This document shows, one piece after another, positions 1-8,570 of a stretch of DNA of 64,000 nucleotides (its first letter is position 1; each line of letters begins with the position of its first letter). The notes beneath the pieces are model-generated. The model was not told the origin of the DNA and searched no databases. It saw only the letters and a list, made by a program, of their open reading frames with translations. Source of the stretch: JAPOVO01 sp026708165 (lineage in GTDB: Bacteria > Chloroflexota > UBA11872 > VXNJ01); the NCBI GenBank assembly GCA_965208775.1, contig OZ242360.1:1736001-1800000 (forward strand), read 5' to 3'. The position numbers were made by a program, and so were the translations under genes.

Positions 1-2
1 GG

Positions 3-2141
3 GACTTCGACACCGAGGTGATCGAAGCCAAGGTGCGGCAGTATTTCGCTCCGCCCCCGGAAGGCGAGGCCGGCCAGGCGGGCGCCGCCGTCGGACAGCC
101 AACCGATCGGCCGCGCTATGGCGTGCCCGAGCACGACGAGCCGCGCGTCAACGTGTTCAGCGATCCCGAGGCGCCAGGCACACAGATATTCCTGGTACGC
201 AAGCTTCCGCCCGAGTCGGGCGACGACCCGGCAGCGCTGCGGCGCATCGTGGTGGAGCGGCTGGCGTTCATGATGCTCAACGCCCGGTTTTTCGAGCGCG
301 GTCAGGTAGAAGATCCCCCGTATCTTGGGGCCAGCGGCCTGCGTGGGGGATTCATCCAGCCGGTCGACCTCGTGCAGTTCGGGGCATGGGTGGAGCAGGA
401 CGCCGTCGAGGCCGGGTTTGCGGCTCTGCTCGAGGAGACGCAGCGCGCTCGACAGCACGGGTTTATCGAGAGCGAATTGGCTCGAGAAAAAACCAACCTG
501 TTAAGCGAGATCGAGCGTGTCTATAAGGAGCGCGATCAGCGGGAATCGGTCAATCTGGCCCGGGAGTACTTGGACCACTTTCTGAGCGGCACGCCGGTTC
601 CCGGCATCGAGGCTGAGTGGGAGCTGTACCAGGCGCTTCTTCCGGAGATTTCGCTGGCGGAGGTCGACGCCGTGGCAGCTACCTGGAGCGAGCCGGGGAA
701 TACGGTGCTCCTGGTGATGCGGCCCGAAGGCAGCAGCGCCAAGTCGGATGACGATTTGGAGGCTGAATTGCAGGCACAGCTCGCGGCAGCCGACACGCTT
801 GAGGTTGATCCATACGAGGACGAGGTAGCCGACGTGCCGCTGATGGCGACGATCCCTACGGCGGGCAGCATCACCAGTGAAGAAGCGATCGAGTCAATCG
901 ACGCCGTGAAATGGACGCTGTCCAACGGAATTACCGTGATCGCCAAGCAGACCGACTTCAAGAATGACGAGATCGTGTTTGGCGCCTTCAGTCCGGGCGG
1001 GCACTCGCTAGTCGACGACGTGGACTTTGTGTCTGCGCAATACGCCGCGTCATTGATTGGGGGCAGCGGCGTCGGGCCGCACGACAACGTGGCCCTGGAC
1101 AAGCTGCTCGCCGGCAAGCTGGTGTCCGTTTCACCCTATATCGGCGAGCTGTTCGAGGGCTTCAACGGACGCACGTCGCCGGAAGACATTGAAACGCTGT
1201 TTCAATTGATCCACCTGTACGCAACTGAGCCGAGGCTGGACCCGGTGGTCTACTCGAACTACGTGACAAGTCTGCGCAGCCAGGCGGAGACGCGCGCCGA
1301 CCAGCCGGACGCCGTGTTCTCCGACACGCTGAACACCGTGTATAGCCAGAACCACTTCCGCAGGCGCCCCCTCACCCTCGATGTGATCGACGAGCTCAGC
1401 ATGGAGCGCGCGGAAGCGGTGTATGCCGATCGGTTTGCCGACCTGGGCGATGCGACCTTCGTGTTCGTGGGGGCCTTCGACTGGGACGAGCTGCGCTCGT
1501 TGACGGCCACCTACCTGGCCAGCCTGCCGGCTGCGGGGCGTGTTGAGCAGTGGCGGGACGTCGGGGTCGATCCTCCGCCAGGGTTGGAGGAGCACGTCGT
1601 CCGCAGCGGCATCGAACCTCGCAGCAGGTCGGCGTTGCTGTTCGCAGGAGAGATGGAGTGGAGCCGCCAGGAGTCGCTCAGGCTAACCGTGGTGGCGGAA
1701 ATGCTCCAGATCCGTATGCGCGAGCGACTGCGAGAGGCGCTCGGCGGCACCTACAGCGTCGGCGTGATCTCCAGAGCCAGGTCGCAGCCGGACCCTGAGT
1801 ACTTGCTCTATGTCATCTTCGGCAGCGACCCCGACCGCGTGGACGAGCTATTTGAGGCGGTATGGGAGGAGCTGGCCTGGCTGCGCGACGGCGGTGAGCA
1901 GGACTACCTGGACACGGTTAAGGAACTTCTGCGTACGCCTCGCGAGGAGCAGCTGCGAGAGAACAGCTTCTGGCTCAATCAAATCGAGGCTACGGTGCAG
2001 CGCGGTGAGACGTTCACGGAGGTCGGCGGTTTCGAAGATCGGCTGGACGCGTTGACTCTGGAAGAGGTCTCGGCAGCGGCCCGGCGCTACGTCACCGACG
2101 ACCGCTACGTGCGGGTGGTGCTGCTCCCGGAAGAAGGTTAG
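3..2141 (+). CDS. M16 family (pitrilysin/insulinase-like) zinc peptidase, 5' end outside window
   Basis: The frame is open to the left edge, so the first M16 domain with the expected HxxEH zinc motif lies outside the window. About 712 residues remain. A second M16 domain begins near the stretch WTLSNGITVIAKQT. The C-terminal part has the family signature LREALGGTYSVGV, which carries the Arg and Tyr that contact substrate in M16 enzymes. The layout resembles the two-domain PqqL-like peptidases, which are usually periplasmic or extracytoplasmic. Family assignment is firm; substrate is unknown. It stops in TAG at 2139 and is followed by about 115 bp without a gene before a methyltransferase of clearly different base composition. 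Confidence 0.85.
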   Translation, partial: DFDTEVIEAKVRQYFAPPPEGEAGQAGAAVGQPTDRPRYGVPEHDEPRVNVFSDPEAPGTQIFLVRKLPPESGDDPAALRRIVVERLAFMMLNARFFERGQVEDPPYLGASGLRGGFIQPVDLVQFGAWVEQDAVEAGFAALLEETQRARQHGFIESELAREKTNLLSEIERVYKERDQRESVNLAREYLDHFLSGTPVPGIEAEWELYQALLPEISLAEVDAVAATWSEPGNTVLLVMRPEGSSAKSDDDLEAELQAQLAAADTLEVDPYEDEVADVPLMATIPTAGSITSEEAIESIDAVKWTLSNGITVIAKQTDFKNDEIVFGAFSPGGHSLVDDVDFVSAQYAASLIGGSGVGPHDNVALDKLLAGKLVSVSPYIGELFEGFNGRTSPEDIETLFQLIHLYATEPRLDPVVYSNYVTSLRSQAETRADQPDAVFSDTLNTVYSQNHFRRRPLTLDVIDELSMERAEAVYADRFADLGDATFVFVGAFDWDELRSLTATYLASLPAAGRVEQWRDVGVDPPPGLEEHVVRSGIEPRSRSALLFAGEMEWSRQESLRLTVVAEMLQIRMRERLREALGGTYSVGVISRARSQPDPEYLLYVIFGSDPDRVDELFEAVWEELAWLRDGGEQDYLDTVKELLRTPREEQLRENSFWLNQIEATVQRGETFTEVGGFEDRLDALTLEEVSAAARRYVTDDRYVRVVLLPEEG

Positions 2142-2240
2142 CTCGCGAAGCTACGTAGCCGGACCGACCGTCCGGCGCTATCACGCGTGCGCTGCGTAAT
2201 GCGACAATCGTGGCGCGACCGTGTCCGACCTTTACACTCG

Positions 2241-2246
2241 TATAAT
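2241..2246 (+). promoter_or_regulatory. -10 box of a probable near-leaderless promoter for the cytosine methyltransferase
   Basis: A perfect TATAAT lies 10 bp before the ATG at 2257. Transcription would begin at or within a few bases of the start codon, giving a leaderless or nearly leaderless mRNA. No convincing -35 hexamer is seen 16-18 bp upstream. No Shine-Dalgarno sequence precedes the ATG, which fits leaderless translation. A longer reading from GTG 2221 would place the promoter inside the coding region, so ATG 2257 is preferred. Confidence 0.45.
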
Positions 2247-2256
2247 CTGCAGAACC

Positions 2257-3381
2257 ATGGAAGCTACCGTCAAAAGTGGGCGTCCAACTGTACTAGACTT
2301 ATTTTCTGGTGCTGGTGGTGCCACGCAAGGTTTGTCAGACGCCGGGTTTCAGGTGCTCGCAGCGATCGAGCAGGACAAGGATGCCGCGGGGACATTCTCA
2401 GCTAACCACGACGGTGTCCTAGTGCTTCGGAAAGATATCGGAAGTGTCTGCCCGAACGATCTCCGTAGCGAACTTGACCTGGCTCGCTACGATCTGACTC
2501 TAATCACGGCATGTCCGCCGTGCCAGGGCTTCTCAACTCTAGGCTCGTGCGACAACGGCGACGAGCGCAATGGATTGGTCGCAGAGGTTTGGCGGTTCAC
2601 GCAGGAGTTCAGGCCGACAGCTGTGCTGATTGAGAACGTACCTGGTGTTTCCAATAACAAGTGGTGGGCAGTGCTACGTGACCGATTTCAGGAAGCCGAC
2701 TATAAATTCCACTCGTGGATCTTAGATGCTGCGGACTTCGGTGTGCCGCAGCGGCGGCGACGTCTGATCGCCATCGCTGTCCGTGATAGCTCGGTGGAGT
2801 TTCCGAGTGACCTGCGCGATTTACTGCCCGCGGGATTTACGTTGCTCGCTCCTCACGCTAGCGATGTCATCGCGCAAGCAGGCTCAATAGAAGAAACTCG
2901 GGACGCTTGTCACCGTGCGCGGACTCCTACTCGCGAAGTGCTACAGCGGATTCGTGCGATACCACCGGGCGGTAACCACTACGACCTGCCGGAGGCGTTG
3001 CAGCTTGCCTGCCACCGGCGGCTCCGCCAGCGGGGAAGGGTGGCAGCTACTGGTCCCTACGGTCGCATACCGTTGCAAGGAGTCGCGCCTACCATGACGA
3101 CCCGCTGCACTACGGTCTCGTGCGGTCGATTCATCCATCCGACCGAAGACCGCGGCATCAGCCTGCGCGAAGCGGCACTACTCCAGACCTTCCCTCCAGG
3201 CTATTCATTCGTCGGATCTCATGAGTCGAAGGAGCGGCAAATCGGAAACGCCGTTCCCGTCCGGCTCGCGCATGCGCTGGGGTTGGCCGTGCGCAGTCTT
3301 CTCAATTCAGTAGAGAACTTGCATCCTCTTGGTAGTTCCACTGATTATCAGGAAAGCCGTCATGAACGATCAGCCGCTTAA
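2257..3381 (+). CDS. Dcm-type DNA (cytosine-5)-methyltransferase
   Basis: About 374 residues, with all main C5-methyltransferase motifs in order: motif I DLFSGAGGATQGL (residues 14-26) for SAM binding; motif IV ACPPCQGF with the catalytic Cys at 89; motif VI ENV (126-128); motif VIII QRRRR (165-169); a short target-recognition region; and motif X GNAVP (330-334). It methylates cytosine in duplex DNA, and the target sequence cannot be read from the protein. Its 3' end overlaps the next gene by 20 nt, so the two are probably co-expressed. The gene is visibly less GC-rich than its neighbours, with TTA, CTA and ATA codons, which suggests horizontal acquisition. Together with the GHKL protein and Vsr it forms a restriction-modification-like cassette. 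Confidence 0.93.
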   Translation: MEATVKSGRPTVLDLFSGAGGATQGLSDAGFQVLAAIEQDKDAAGTFSANHDGVLVLRKDIGSVCPNDLRSELDLARYDLTLITACPPCQGFSTLGSCDNGDERNGLVAEVWRFTQEFRPTAVLIENVPGVSNNKWWAVLRDRFQEADYKFHSWILDAADFGVPQRRRRLIAIAVRDSSVEFPSDLRDLLPAGFTLLAPHASDVIAQAGSIEETRDACHRARTPTREVLQRIRAIPPGGNHYDLPEALQLACHRRLRQRGRVAATGPYGRIPLQGVAPTMTTRCTTVSCGRFIHPTEDRGISLREAALLQTFPPGYSFVGSHESKERQIGNAVPVRLAHALGLAVRSLLNSVENLHPLGSSTDYQESRHERSAA

Positions 3382-3973
3382 GCTGCGGTTTCTAGGCTCG
3401 CTGATCGAGCAACTCGGCGCCCAGTTGTATCCCGGCGCAACAGCGACCATGGCTGAACTGATCTCCAATGCATGGGACGCCGACGCTCGGCACGTCTGGA
3501 TTGAGATTCCCCTCGGCAGACCTTGGACGGAAGATGACAGGATCGTAGTAATAGACGACGGAAGCGGGATGTCGCGCGATGACGCAGCGGCCCGATATCT
3601 CATGGTCGGTCGCAAGCGTCGGGTCGAACTCGGAAGCGACGAGTCAAACGGTGGACGTCCCCTGCACGGACGCAAGGGAATCGGAAAGCTGGCAGCGTTT
3701 GGGGCGGCACGAATACTCGAATGTCTTACAGTTACCGCCCAGGGTGAGGTCACGAGCTTTCGCTTGGATTACGACAACATCCGTGGTCTCGATCCCACCG
3801 ACGACTACGATGTTGAGTCCGCCGAGGACGACGAAGCGTTAAGCGATCCTGACGGCAACACGTTAAATCATGGCACACGCATCACGCTTTCGCGTCTTAG
3901 ACCGCGAAGAGCTATCAATGAATCGCAGTTCCGAAGGTCGGTATCGCGCCGCTTCGCTCTTGACGCCAATTAG
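3362..3973 (+). CDS. GHKL (MORC/MutL/Hsp90-like) ATPase domain, N-terminal fragment of a split protein
   Basis: Starts at ATG 3362 behind AGGAAAG, inside the end of the methyltransferase gene. About 203 residues contain the GHKL nucleotide-binding motifs: N box ELISNAWDADA (about 32-42), G1 DDGSGM (65-70) and G2 GRKGIGK (103-109). The frame stops at TAG 3971. The sequence then continues as the same protein in the +1 frame: dropping a single T at the stop joins ...RRFALDAN directly to RMLIFVNQRLV, and the joined length from 3362 to 5300 is one base over a multiple of three. This is therefore most likely the ATPase half of one protein of about 645 residues. GHKL ATPases of this type are known in operons with Dcm and Vsr proteins. 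Confidence 0.8.
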   Translation: MNDQPLKLRFLGSLIEQLGAQLYPGATATMAELISNAWDADARHVWIEIPLGRPWTEDDRIVVIDDGSGMSRDDAAARYLMVGRKRRVELGSDESNGGRPLHGRKGIGKLAAFGAARILECLTVTAQGEVTSFRLDYDNIRGLDPTDDYDVESAEDDEALSDPDGNTLNHGTRITLSRLRPRRAINESQFRRSVSRRFALDAN

Positions 3974-3974
3974 G

Positions 3975-5300
3975 ATGCTGATATTCGTCAACCAGCGCCT
4001 GGTAGGTCGATTCGACTATCAGGTTCAGTTCCGATTCCCCCGTGACGGTTTGCTCTTCGACGAAGAGTCCGTACAGGCTTCTCCAGACGGTTGGGCGGAG
4101 ATGGATTTGAATGGCCAGCCCGTACGTTGGTGGATCGGATTCACGGGGAAGCCGCTGCAAGAAAAAGAGCTACAAGGCGTGTCGGTGCTAGCACGGGGCA
4201 AGATGGTGCAACGGCCGTTCCTCTTCCAACGGACGGCCGGTGTACAAGGGCAACTTGGCCAAGAATACCTTGTCGGGGAAGTGCAAGCTGACTGGCTCGA
4301 CGAAGGCAACGATATCGACACAGATCTCATCCAAGCAAATCGCGACCAGTTGCAGCTTGAAGATGCCCGATTAGACGACTTTGTGACGTGGGGGCAAGGA
4401 CTAATCCGTCATGCGCTTCGGAAATGGCACCGTTTGCGAGTGCAAACAGTGGCGCAAGGGCTCGATATGACGAGCTTCAGTGATTTACTTGGACGACTTA
4501 CAACTGATGAACGCAGCCGGATGCGGCGAGTCGTAGAGGCCGTATCGAGGGTACCGGCCATTGAAATCGACGAGGCGCGTGATCTCGTCAGTTCAGTTGT
4601 AGACGCTCATGAGGACACTATTGTTAGAGAATTGCTTGAGAACATCGACGGGAGTTCGCCGGACTTTCAGACTAGCATTTGGGATGTCGTACACCGCTTC
4701 GGCCTGATCGACGCTCGCCGTAACCAGACGATCATCGAAGCTAGACTGAAAGCTATCGCTGAGTTGCGGCGATTCGTTCAAGGCGGGGCTCTTGAAGTAC
4801 CGACGATCCATCGCCACATCAAGCAAAATCCATGGCTGCTCGATCCACGATGGTATTTGCTCGACGACGAAGTCAGCCTCACCGACTTAGGCATCGAGCC
4901 TGATCAGGGTGAGCGAGATGAGCGGATGGACTTCCTGTTTGCACTTGGTCCGTCCGCGCCGTACACCCATGACGAATTGCTGGTCGTTGAAATCAAACGA
5001 GGCACTCATCAAGACGGTCGGATTCGGGTCGTGACACGCGATGAGATTGCGCGGTTCCATGGTTATGCTTTGGCAGCCCATGATAGCCAATTGCTATCTG
5101 ATAACAGGCTCCGGGTCACAGGACTAATGATCGCGCAACGCTATACAGGACAGGCTGATTCGATGCGTCAGAGTCTCCAAACAGTTCGCGATATCCGGCT
5201 TGTATTCAGGACGTGGGATCGTGTGTTACAGGAGACTGAACGACTTCATCTGGGCTGGCTTGCGGTGACATCCCGTCGCGTGGCTAACGAGCAGGTTTAG
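3975..5300 (+). CDS. C-terminal part of the split GHKL protein, with a PD-(D/E)XK-like nuclease motif
   Basis: Homologous coding signal in this frame begins about 3972. ATG 3975 lies one base after the stop of the upstream fragment (TAG-G-ATG), so reinitiation is possible, although the frame is open back to 3870. The protein (about 441 residues) opens with the transducer-like continuation of the GHKL fold (LIFVNQRLVGRF), then a mixed alpha/beta middle, and ends with a candidate PD-(D/E)XK core. In that core Asp319 (RMDFLF) is followed by ELLVVEIKRG with Glu339 and Lys341, and then a helix RDEIARFHGYA. The inference is an ATPase-nuclease restriction component partnered with the upstream methyltransferase. 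Nuclease activity is not proven by sequence alone. If the frame change is a real mutation, the protein is broken. Confidence 0.7.
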   Translation: MLIFVNQRLVGRFDYQVQFRFPRDGLLFDEESVQASPDGWAEMDLNGQPVRWWIGFTGKPLQEKELQGVSVLARGKMVQRPFLFQRTAGVQGQLGQEYLVGEVQADWLDEGNDIDTDLIQANRDQLQLEDARLDDFVTWGQGLIRHALRKWHRLRVQTVAQGLDMTSFSDLLGRLTTDERSRMRRVVEAVSRVPAIEIDEARDLVSSVVDAHEDTIVRELLENIDGSSPDFQTSIWDVVHRFGLIDARRNQTIIEARLKAIAELRRFVQGGALEVPTIHRHIKQNPWLLDPRWYLLDDEVSLTDLGIEPDQGERDERMDFLFALGPSAPYTHDELLVVEIKRGTHQDGRIRVVTRDEIARFHGYALAAHDSQLLSDNRLRVTGLMIAQRYTGQADSMRQSLQTVRDIRLVFRTWDRVLQETERLHLGWLAVTSRRVANEQV

Positions 5301-5309
5301 GCCGTAGCA

Positions 5310-5726
5310 TTAAGCCTTCGAGCTAGAGCGGACGATTCGCTCGATTCGGTCGGCAACGCGCTCCACATCCGCGAGCACATCGTGCTCCCAAACTCTCACG
5401 ACGACCCAGCCGAGCTGCCGGAGCCGGGCAAAGTTCTGCAGATCGCGACGGCGGTTTCGCTCGATCTTATTTTTCCAGTACGGCGCGAGCTTGTGCCTCC
5501 ATGTCGTGAACTGCCATCCGTGCCAGAAGTCGCCATCGACGAATACCGCTACTTTCGATCGCGGAAAGATGAAGTCTGGAGTGCCGGGCAGATCGCGCAC
5601 ATGCTTCCGGAAGCGGAGTCCGCGCGCATGGACAGCACGCCGGACGGCGAGTTCGATCCCTGTGTCCGTGCTGCGAACGTTGGTCATGGCGCGCCGACGC
5701 TGCTCTGGCGTCAGACTGTCAGGCAT
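5310..5726 (-). CDS. vsr: Very short patch repair-type endonuclease (Vsr)
   Basis: Starts at ATG 5726 (MPDSLTPEQRRRAM), giving 138 residues, the usual family length. Vsr nicks next to T:G mismatches that arise from deamination of 5-methylcytosine, or acts as the nuclease of a restriction system. Visible signatures are the N-terminal helix with RSTDTGIE, the metal-binding Asp in LPGTPDFIFP, FVDGDFWHGW, and the C-terminal LGWVVVRVWEHD. The usual Cys of GCFWH is Asp here, and the second zinc-site residues seen in the E. coli protein are missing. The gene converges on the ATPase gene with 9 bp between stop codons and has its own promoter region to the right. Its pairing with a Dcm enzyme is a classic association. 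Confidence 0.9.
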   Translation of the reverse strand: MPDSLTPEQRRRAMTNVRSTDTGIELAVRRAVHARGLRFRKHVRDLPGTPDFIFPRSKVAVFVDGDFWHGWQFTTWRHKLAPYWKNKIERNRRRDLQNFARLRQLGWVVVRVWEHDVLADVERVADRIERIVRSSSKA

Positions 5727-6034
5727 CAATGTCGCCCTGGCGCTTGACTGCAAAGGTGATGACAAATGACATTTGAATTGCCCCGAAAGTTGATCGACTT
5801 GATATGTTAGCCTCGCGATCTTTGGGAGATTGCCGGCATGCACGATAGATGCTGGCACCGGTAGCCCATAGTCCACAGAGCTATTCGCGCAGATGTGGCT
5901 TTAGGTCTGCCCTCGCTGAATTGGGATACATGTAGCTGAACGTATTGAGCTTGAGGGCGGGTCAGGCAAGTCGGGCGAACCAGGTAACGAGGTTGTATAT
6001 GTCTGGCGAATCGCCCGTGGAGGTAAGGGGTGTT
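5727..6034. other. Intergenic region upstream of vsr, no gene seen
   Basis: About 300 bp. The left part must contain the minus-strand promoter and leader of vsr, because the gene reads leftward from 5726. A longer in-frame extension of vsr to 5876 exists but has no family similarity. Beyond about 5880 I see no coding signal, strong hairpin or recognisable promoter. Confidence 0.4.
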
Positions 6035-6493
6035 CTAAGTCAGGTCTTCGAGGGTGCGTAGGGCGTTTTGGACGTGGCTGGTCATGCGGAGTTCGTCGTG
6101 AAACGCGCCCCGGACAACCCCTTCGCCGTCGATGACGTAAGTTATCCGGGACGTGCCTAGCATGCCCAGTCCGAAGCGGCGCCGCACGTCGTACAGCCGC
6201 CGTATCTTGCCTCCCTTGTCGCTCGCAAGACCGAATGGAGCGCCCGTGGCCTCGCCGAAACGCCTGAGCCTGTCGACTCCATCGGTGCTGATGCCTATGA
6301 CTATGGCGTTGCCGGCAACGAATTCACCATAGGACTCGCAAAAGCCTCCGACCTCGGCTGTGCAACCCCCGGTGAAAGCGCGAGGGTAAAAGAAGACGAC
6401 GACGTTCCGACCTCGGTGGTCGGAGAGCGTGAACCGTTCGCCGGAGGCGAGCATAGCGGTGAAATCCGGAGCCTGGGAGCCGACCTCTAGCAT
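6035..6493 (-). CDS. Peroxiredoxin, AhpC/TSA family, Bcp/PrxQ-like
   Basis: Thiol peroxidase that reduces hydrogen and organic peroxides in the cytosol. Start ATG 6493 (MLEVGSQAPDFTAM) matches the usual N-terminus; an extension to 6529 adds an unlikely leader. 152 residues, normal for Bcp. The peroxidatic site has the canonical PxxxTxxC form in YPRAFTGGC. A second Cys eight residues later (GGFCESY) may act as resolving Cys; its spacing differs from the Cx4C of typical Bcp. The gene is followed upstream on the same strand by a carbonic anhydrase gene about 100 bp away, so co-transcription is possible but not shown. Confidence 0.9.
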   Translation of the reverse strand: MLEVGSQAPDFTAMLASGERFTLSDHRGRNVVVFFYPRAFTGGCTAEVGGFCESYGEFVAGNAIVIGISTDGVDRLRRFGEATGAPFGLASDKGGKIRRLYDVRRRFGLGMLGTSRITYVIDGEGVVRGAFHDELRMTSHVQNALRTLEDLT

Positions 6494-6590
6494 GGTGACG
6501 TTAGTTCTCTTATGGAACGCGCATGGCAAGTTACCAACGCCGGAAGCTGGGCGTCAAAGTCGCGAGCCCGGACCGCGCGCCTCTGGCAGG

Positions 6591-7091
6591 TTACCGGTCC
6601 GGCACTACCTCGTTGAGCCGCCCGGTCGCACAGTCGTAGACGAAGCCGCGAATTCGGTCCTTCCGTGGAATGAATGGACTGGCCTGGATGCGGGCGATTG
6701 ACTGACGGACATCCTGTTCGAGTTCTCCGAACGCTTCAAACGCGAATGGCGGCCGTATGCCGGTGTCGGACTCGATCGAGTCCTTGAGTTCGTCGTCTCT
6801 GAAGGTCAACATTCCGCAGTCCGTGTGGTGGACCAGCATGATCTCCTCGGTGCCGAGCAGGCGTTGAGAGATGACGAGCGAGCGGATTACGTCGTCGCTG
6901 ATCACGCCGCCGGCGTTGCGGATGATGTGCGCGTCTCCCTCGTCGAGACCGAGGATCCTGTAGAGATCGAGCCGCGCATCCATACAAGCCACGATGGCCA
7001 GACGACGCGCCGGCGGGCCATGCAAGCCGCCGCTATCGAATCCGTCCGCGTAGTGAGTGTTGTTATCCAGCAGCTCGTCGGTCGCCGTCAA
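6591..7091 (-). CDS. Beta-class carbonic anhydrase
   Basis: Interconverts CO2 and bicarbonate in the cytosol. 166 residues, a short type similar in size to Rv1284-like enzymes. Zinc ligands are visible as Cys36 in ACMDAR, and His89 and Cys92 in HHTDCGM, with the Asp38-Arg40 dyad of the active site. IIRNAGG (about 56-62) is the family signature following the first ligand. Initiator ATG is at 7091. It lies directly upstream of the peroxiredoxin gene on the same strand and is separated from the binding-protein gene by about 115 bp. The assignment is firm; physiological role is unknown. Confidence 0.92.
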   Translation of the reverse strand: MTATDELLDNNTHYADGFDSGGLHGPPARRLAIVACMDARLDLYRILGLDEGDAHIIRNAGGVISDDVIRSLVISQRLLGTEEIMLVHHTDCGMLTFRDDELKDSIESDTGIRPPFAFEAFGELEQDVRQSIARIQASPFIPRKDRIRGFVYDCATGRLNEVVPDR

Positions 7092-7206
7092 TGGAGCTTC
7101 CCTGACCTATTCCGCCTGATATCTTCATTGGAGATATTAGTCTCCGTGGCGTCGAAAGGGTCCTGCCTTCGAAGGTAGGCGTTTGCTTCACCGAGGACTT
7201 CTCGGA

Positions 7207-8376
7207 TTAACTGCTGCCGAGAACCTTGTATCCGTAGTTCTCTTTGGTCCGCTCGGCCGGGGGAAGGACCTCGACGACCACCCGTGAGAGGCCGACGACT
7301 TCGCCTTGCTCGTCAAAGCTGTAGTTGTCCCCAAGAGCGCCGCTCCAGGTGATCTCGTACAGGCAGTCGCGGAACCCGTCGGCGTCCTGGTCGTCGCCGG
7401 TCTGCTTGAGGCACTCGGCCGCGATGTATACGTCGTCGTAGGCGGAGCCCAGGTGCCAGGGCAGAGTGATGTAGTCGTAGCGCTCCCTGAAGTTGGCGAG
7501 AACTTCCTGGGCCTTCGGGTTGTTGGGATCGGGAGCGGCGGTAATGGCCTTCAGACCGGTCGCGGCGTCTCCGGCTACGTCGAGCGCGGTCGTTCCCACC
7601 GTGACCGTTTCGCCATAGATCGGGCCCTCGTAGCCGAGCTCCCGGGCCTGCTTGACGATGGTGCCCCCGGCGAATTCGGACTGAGGCGCTATGTGGAGCG
7701 CGTCGGGATTCGCCTCAAAGAGCTTCGTCAACTGGGTTCTGAAGTCGGTGGTGTCGGACGCGTACTGCTCTTCGGCGATTACCTCGCCGCCGTTTTTCTC
7801 GAACTGCGCCACGGAGTTTCGCCTCACGCCCTCGGCGTAGTCGGTCTTCTCGCTGATGGTGGCCAGCTTACGGATGCCGTCCGCCCAGAGAACGTTGCCT
7901 GTGTTGATGCCGACCTCGATATCACTGATCTGGGTGCGGAAGATGTAGTCGCCGGCGTTGGCGATGTCGGCATTGCTGGCCAATCCCGAGAACAGGATCA
8001 CGCCATCCGCCTCGGCGAGGGGCGCGACCCCGAGCATCGCGCCGCTGCACGAAGTCCCGAGTATGATCCTGATTCCGTCGACGTCGGTGAGCTTGTTGTA
8101 GGCGCTGATCGCGTCCTGCGCGTTGCACTTGGAATCTTCGACGACGAATTCCAATATGCGCCCATTGATGCCGCCGCCGGCGTTGATCTCGTCCAGGGCC
8201 ATCTGCTTGGCCTGAATGGCCACCGTGCCATAGGTCTCGCCGGCGCCCGTAAGCGATTCCATAACGCCTATCCGAAACGGAGCCTTATCGCTCTCGCCGT
8301 CGCAGGCGACCGCGGTCAGCGCCAGGATGATTGGTAGTCCTGACGTGACGATCCGTTTCCAGAACGAGAGTCCCAT
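7207..8376 (-). CDS. Substrate-binding lipoprotein of a branched-chain amino-acid/urea-type ABC transporter
   Basis: Start ATG 8376 is preceded by AAGGGGAT and gives a signal peptide MGLSFWKRIVTSGL... ending in LTAVAC, a plausible lipobox with the modified Cys at 25. The mature part (FRIGVMESLTGAGETYG...) is a Peripla_BP_6 type I fold of normal length (389 residues in total), with the family stretches GGINGR and ILGTSCSGAMLGVAPLAE. It would capture a small amide or amino-acid ligand outside the membrane and deliver it to a HAAT-type ABC transporter. No permease or ATPase genes are adjacent, so it is an orphan in this window or acts with a transporter elsewhere. It lies downstream of the Cache-repeat gene on the same strand. 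Confidence 0.88.
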   Translation of the reverse strand: MGLSFWKRIVTSGLPIILALTAVACDGESDKAPFRIGVMESLTGAGETYGTVAIQAKQMALDEINAGGGINGRILEFVVEDSKCNAQDAISAYNKLTDVDGIRIILGTSCSGAMLGVAPLAEADGVILFSGLASNADIANAGDYIFRTQISDIEVGINTGNVLWADGIRKLATISEKTDYAEGVRRNSVAQFEKNGGEVIAEEQYASDTTDFRTQLTKLFEANPDALHIAPQSEFAGGTIVKQARELGYEGPIYGETVTVGTTALDVAGDAATGLKAITAAPDPNNPKAQEVLANFRERYDYITLPWHLGSAYDDVYIAAECLKQTGDDQDADGFRDCLYEITWSGALGDNYSFDEQGEVVGLSRVVVEVLPPAERTKENYGYKVLGSS

Positions 8377-8570
8377 GAAATATCCCCTTGAGGTGTGACC
8401 TGCGTCGAAACTCAGCGAAAACATCACCCCAGGTGGTCAGGGAGAATGTCGGTCGGCAATGTTTTTCATATTAGTGGTTAGAGTCAGGTAGATCTTGCGC
8501 CGTTTCCTCGCGCCGCCCGCGGACGCCCCCATGCCTCCCACTGTGAGTTAGGCCGCGGTACGCGGACTTA

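Noticed and set aside
3955..3980. Programmed +1 frameshift in the GHKL gene
   Set aside because: No prfB-like slippery codon or upstream Shine-Dalgarno is seen, and AAU to AUU re-pairing would be poor. A plain mutation, error or reinitiation is simpler.
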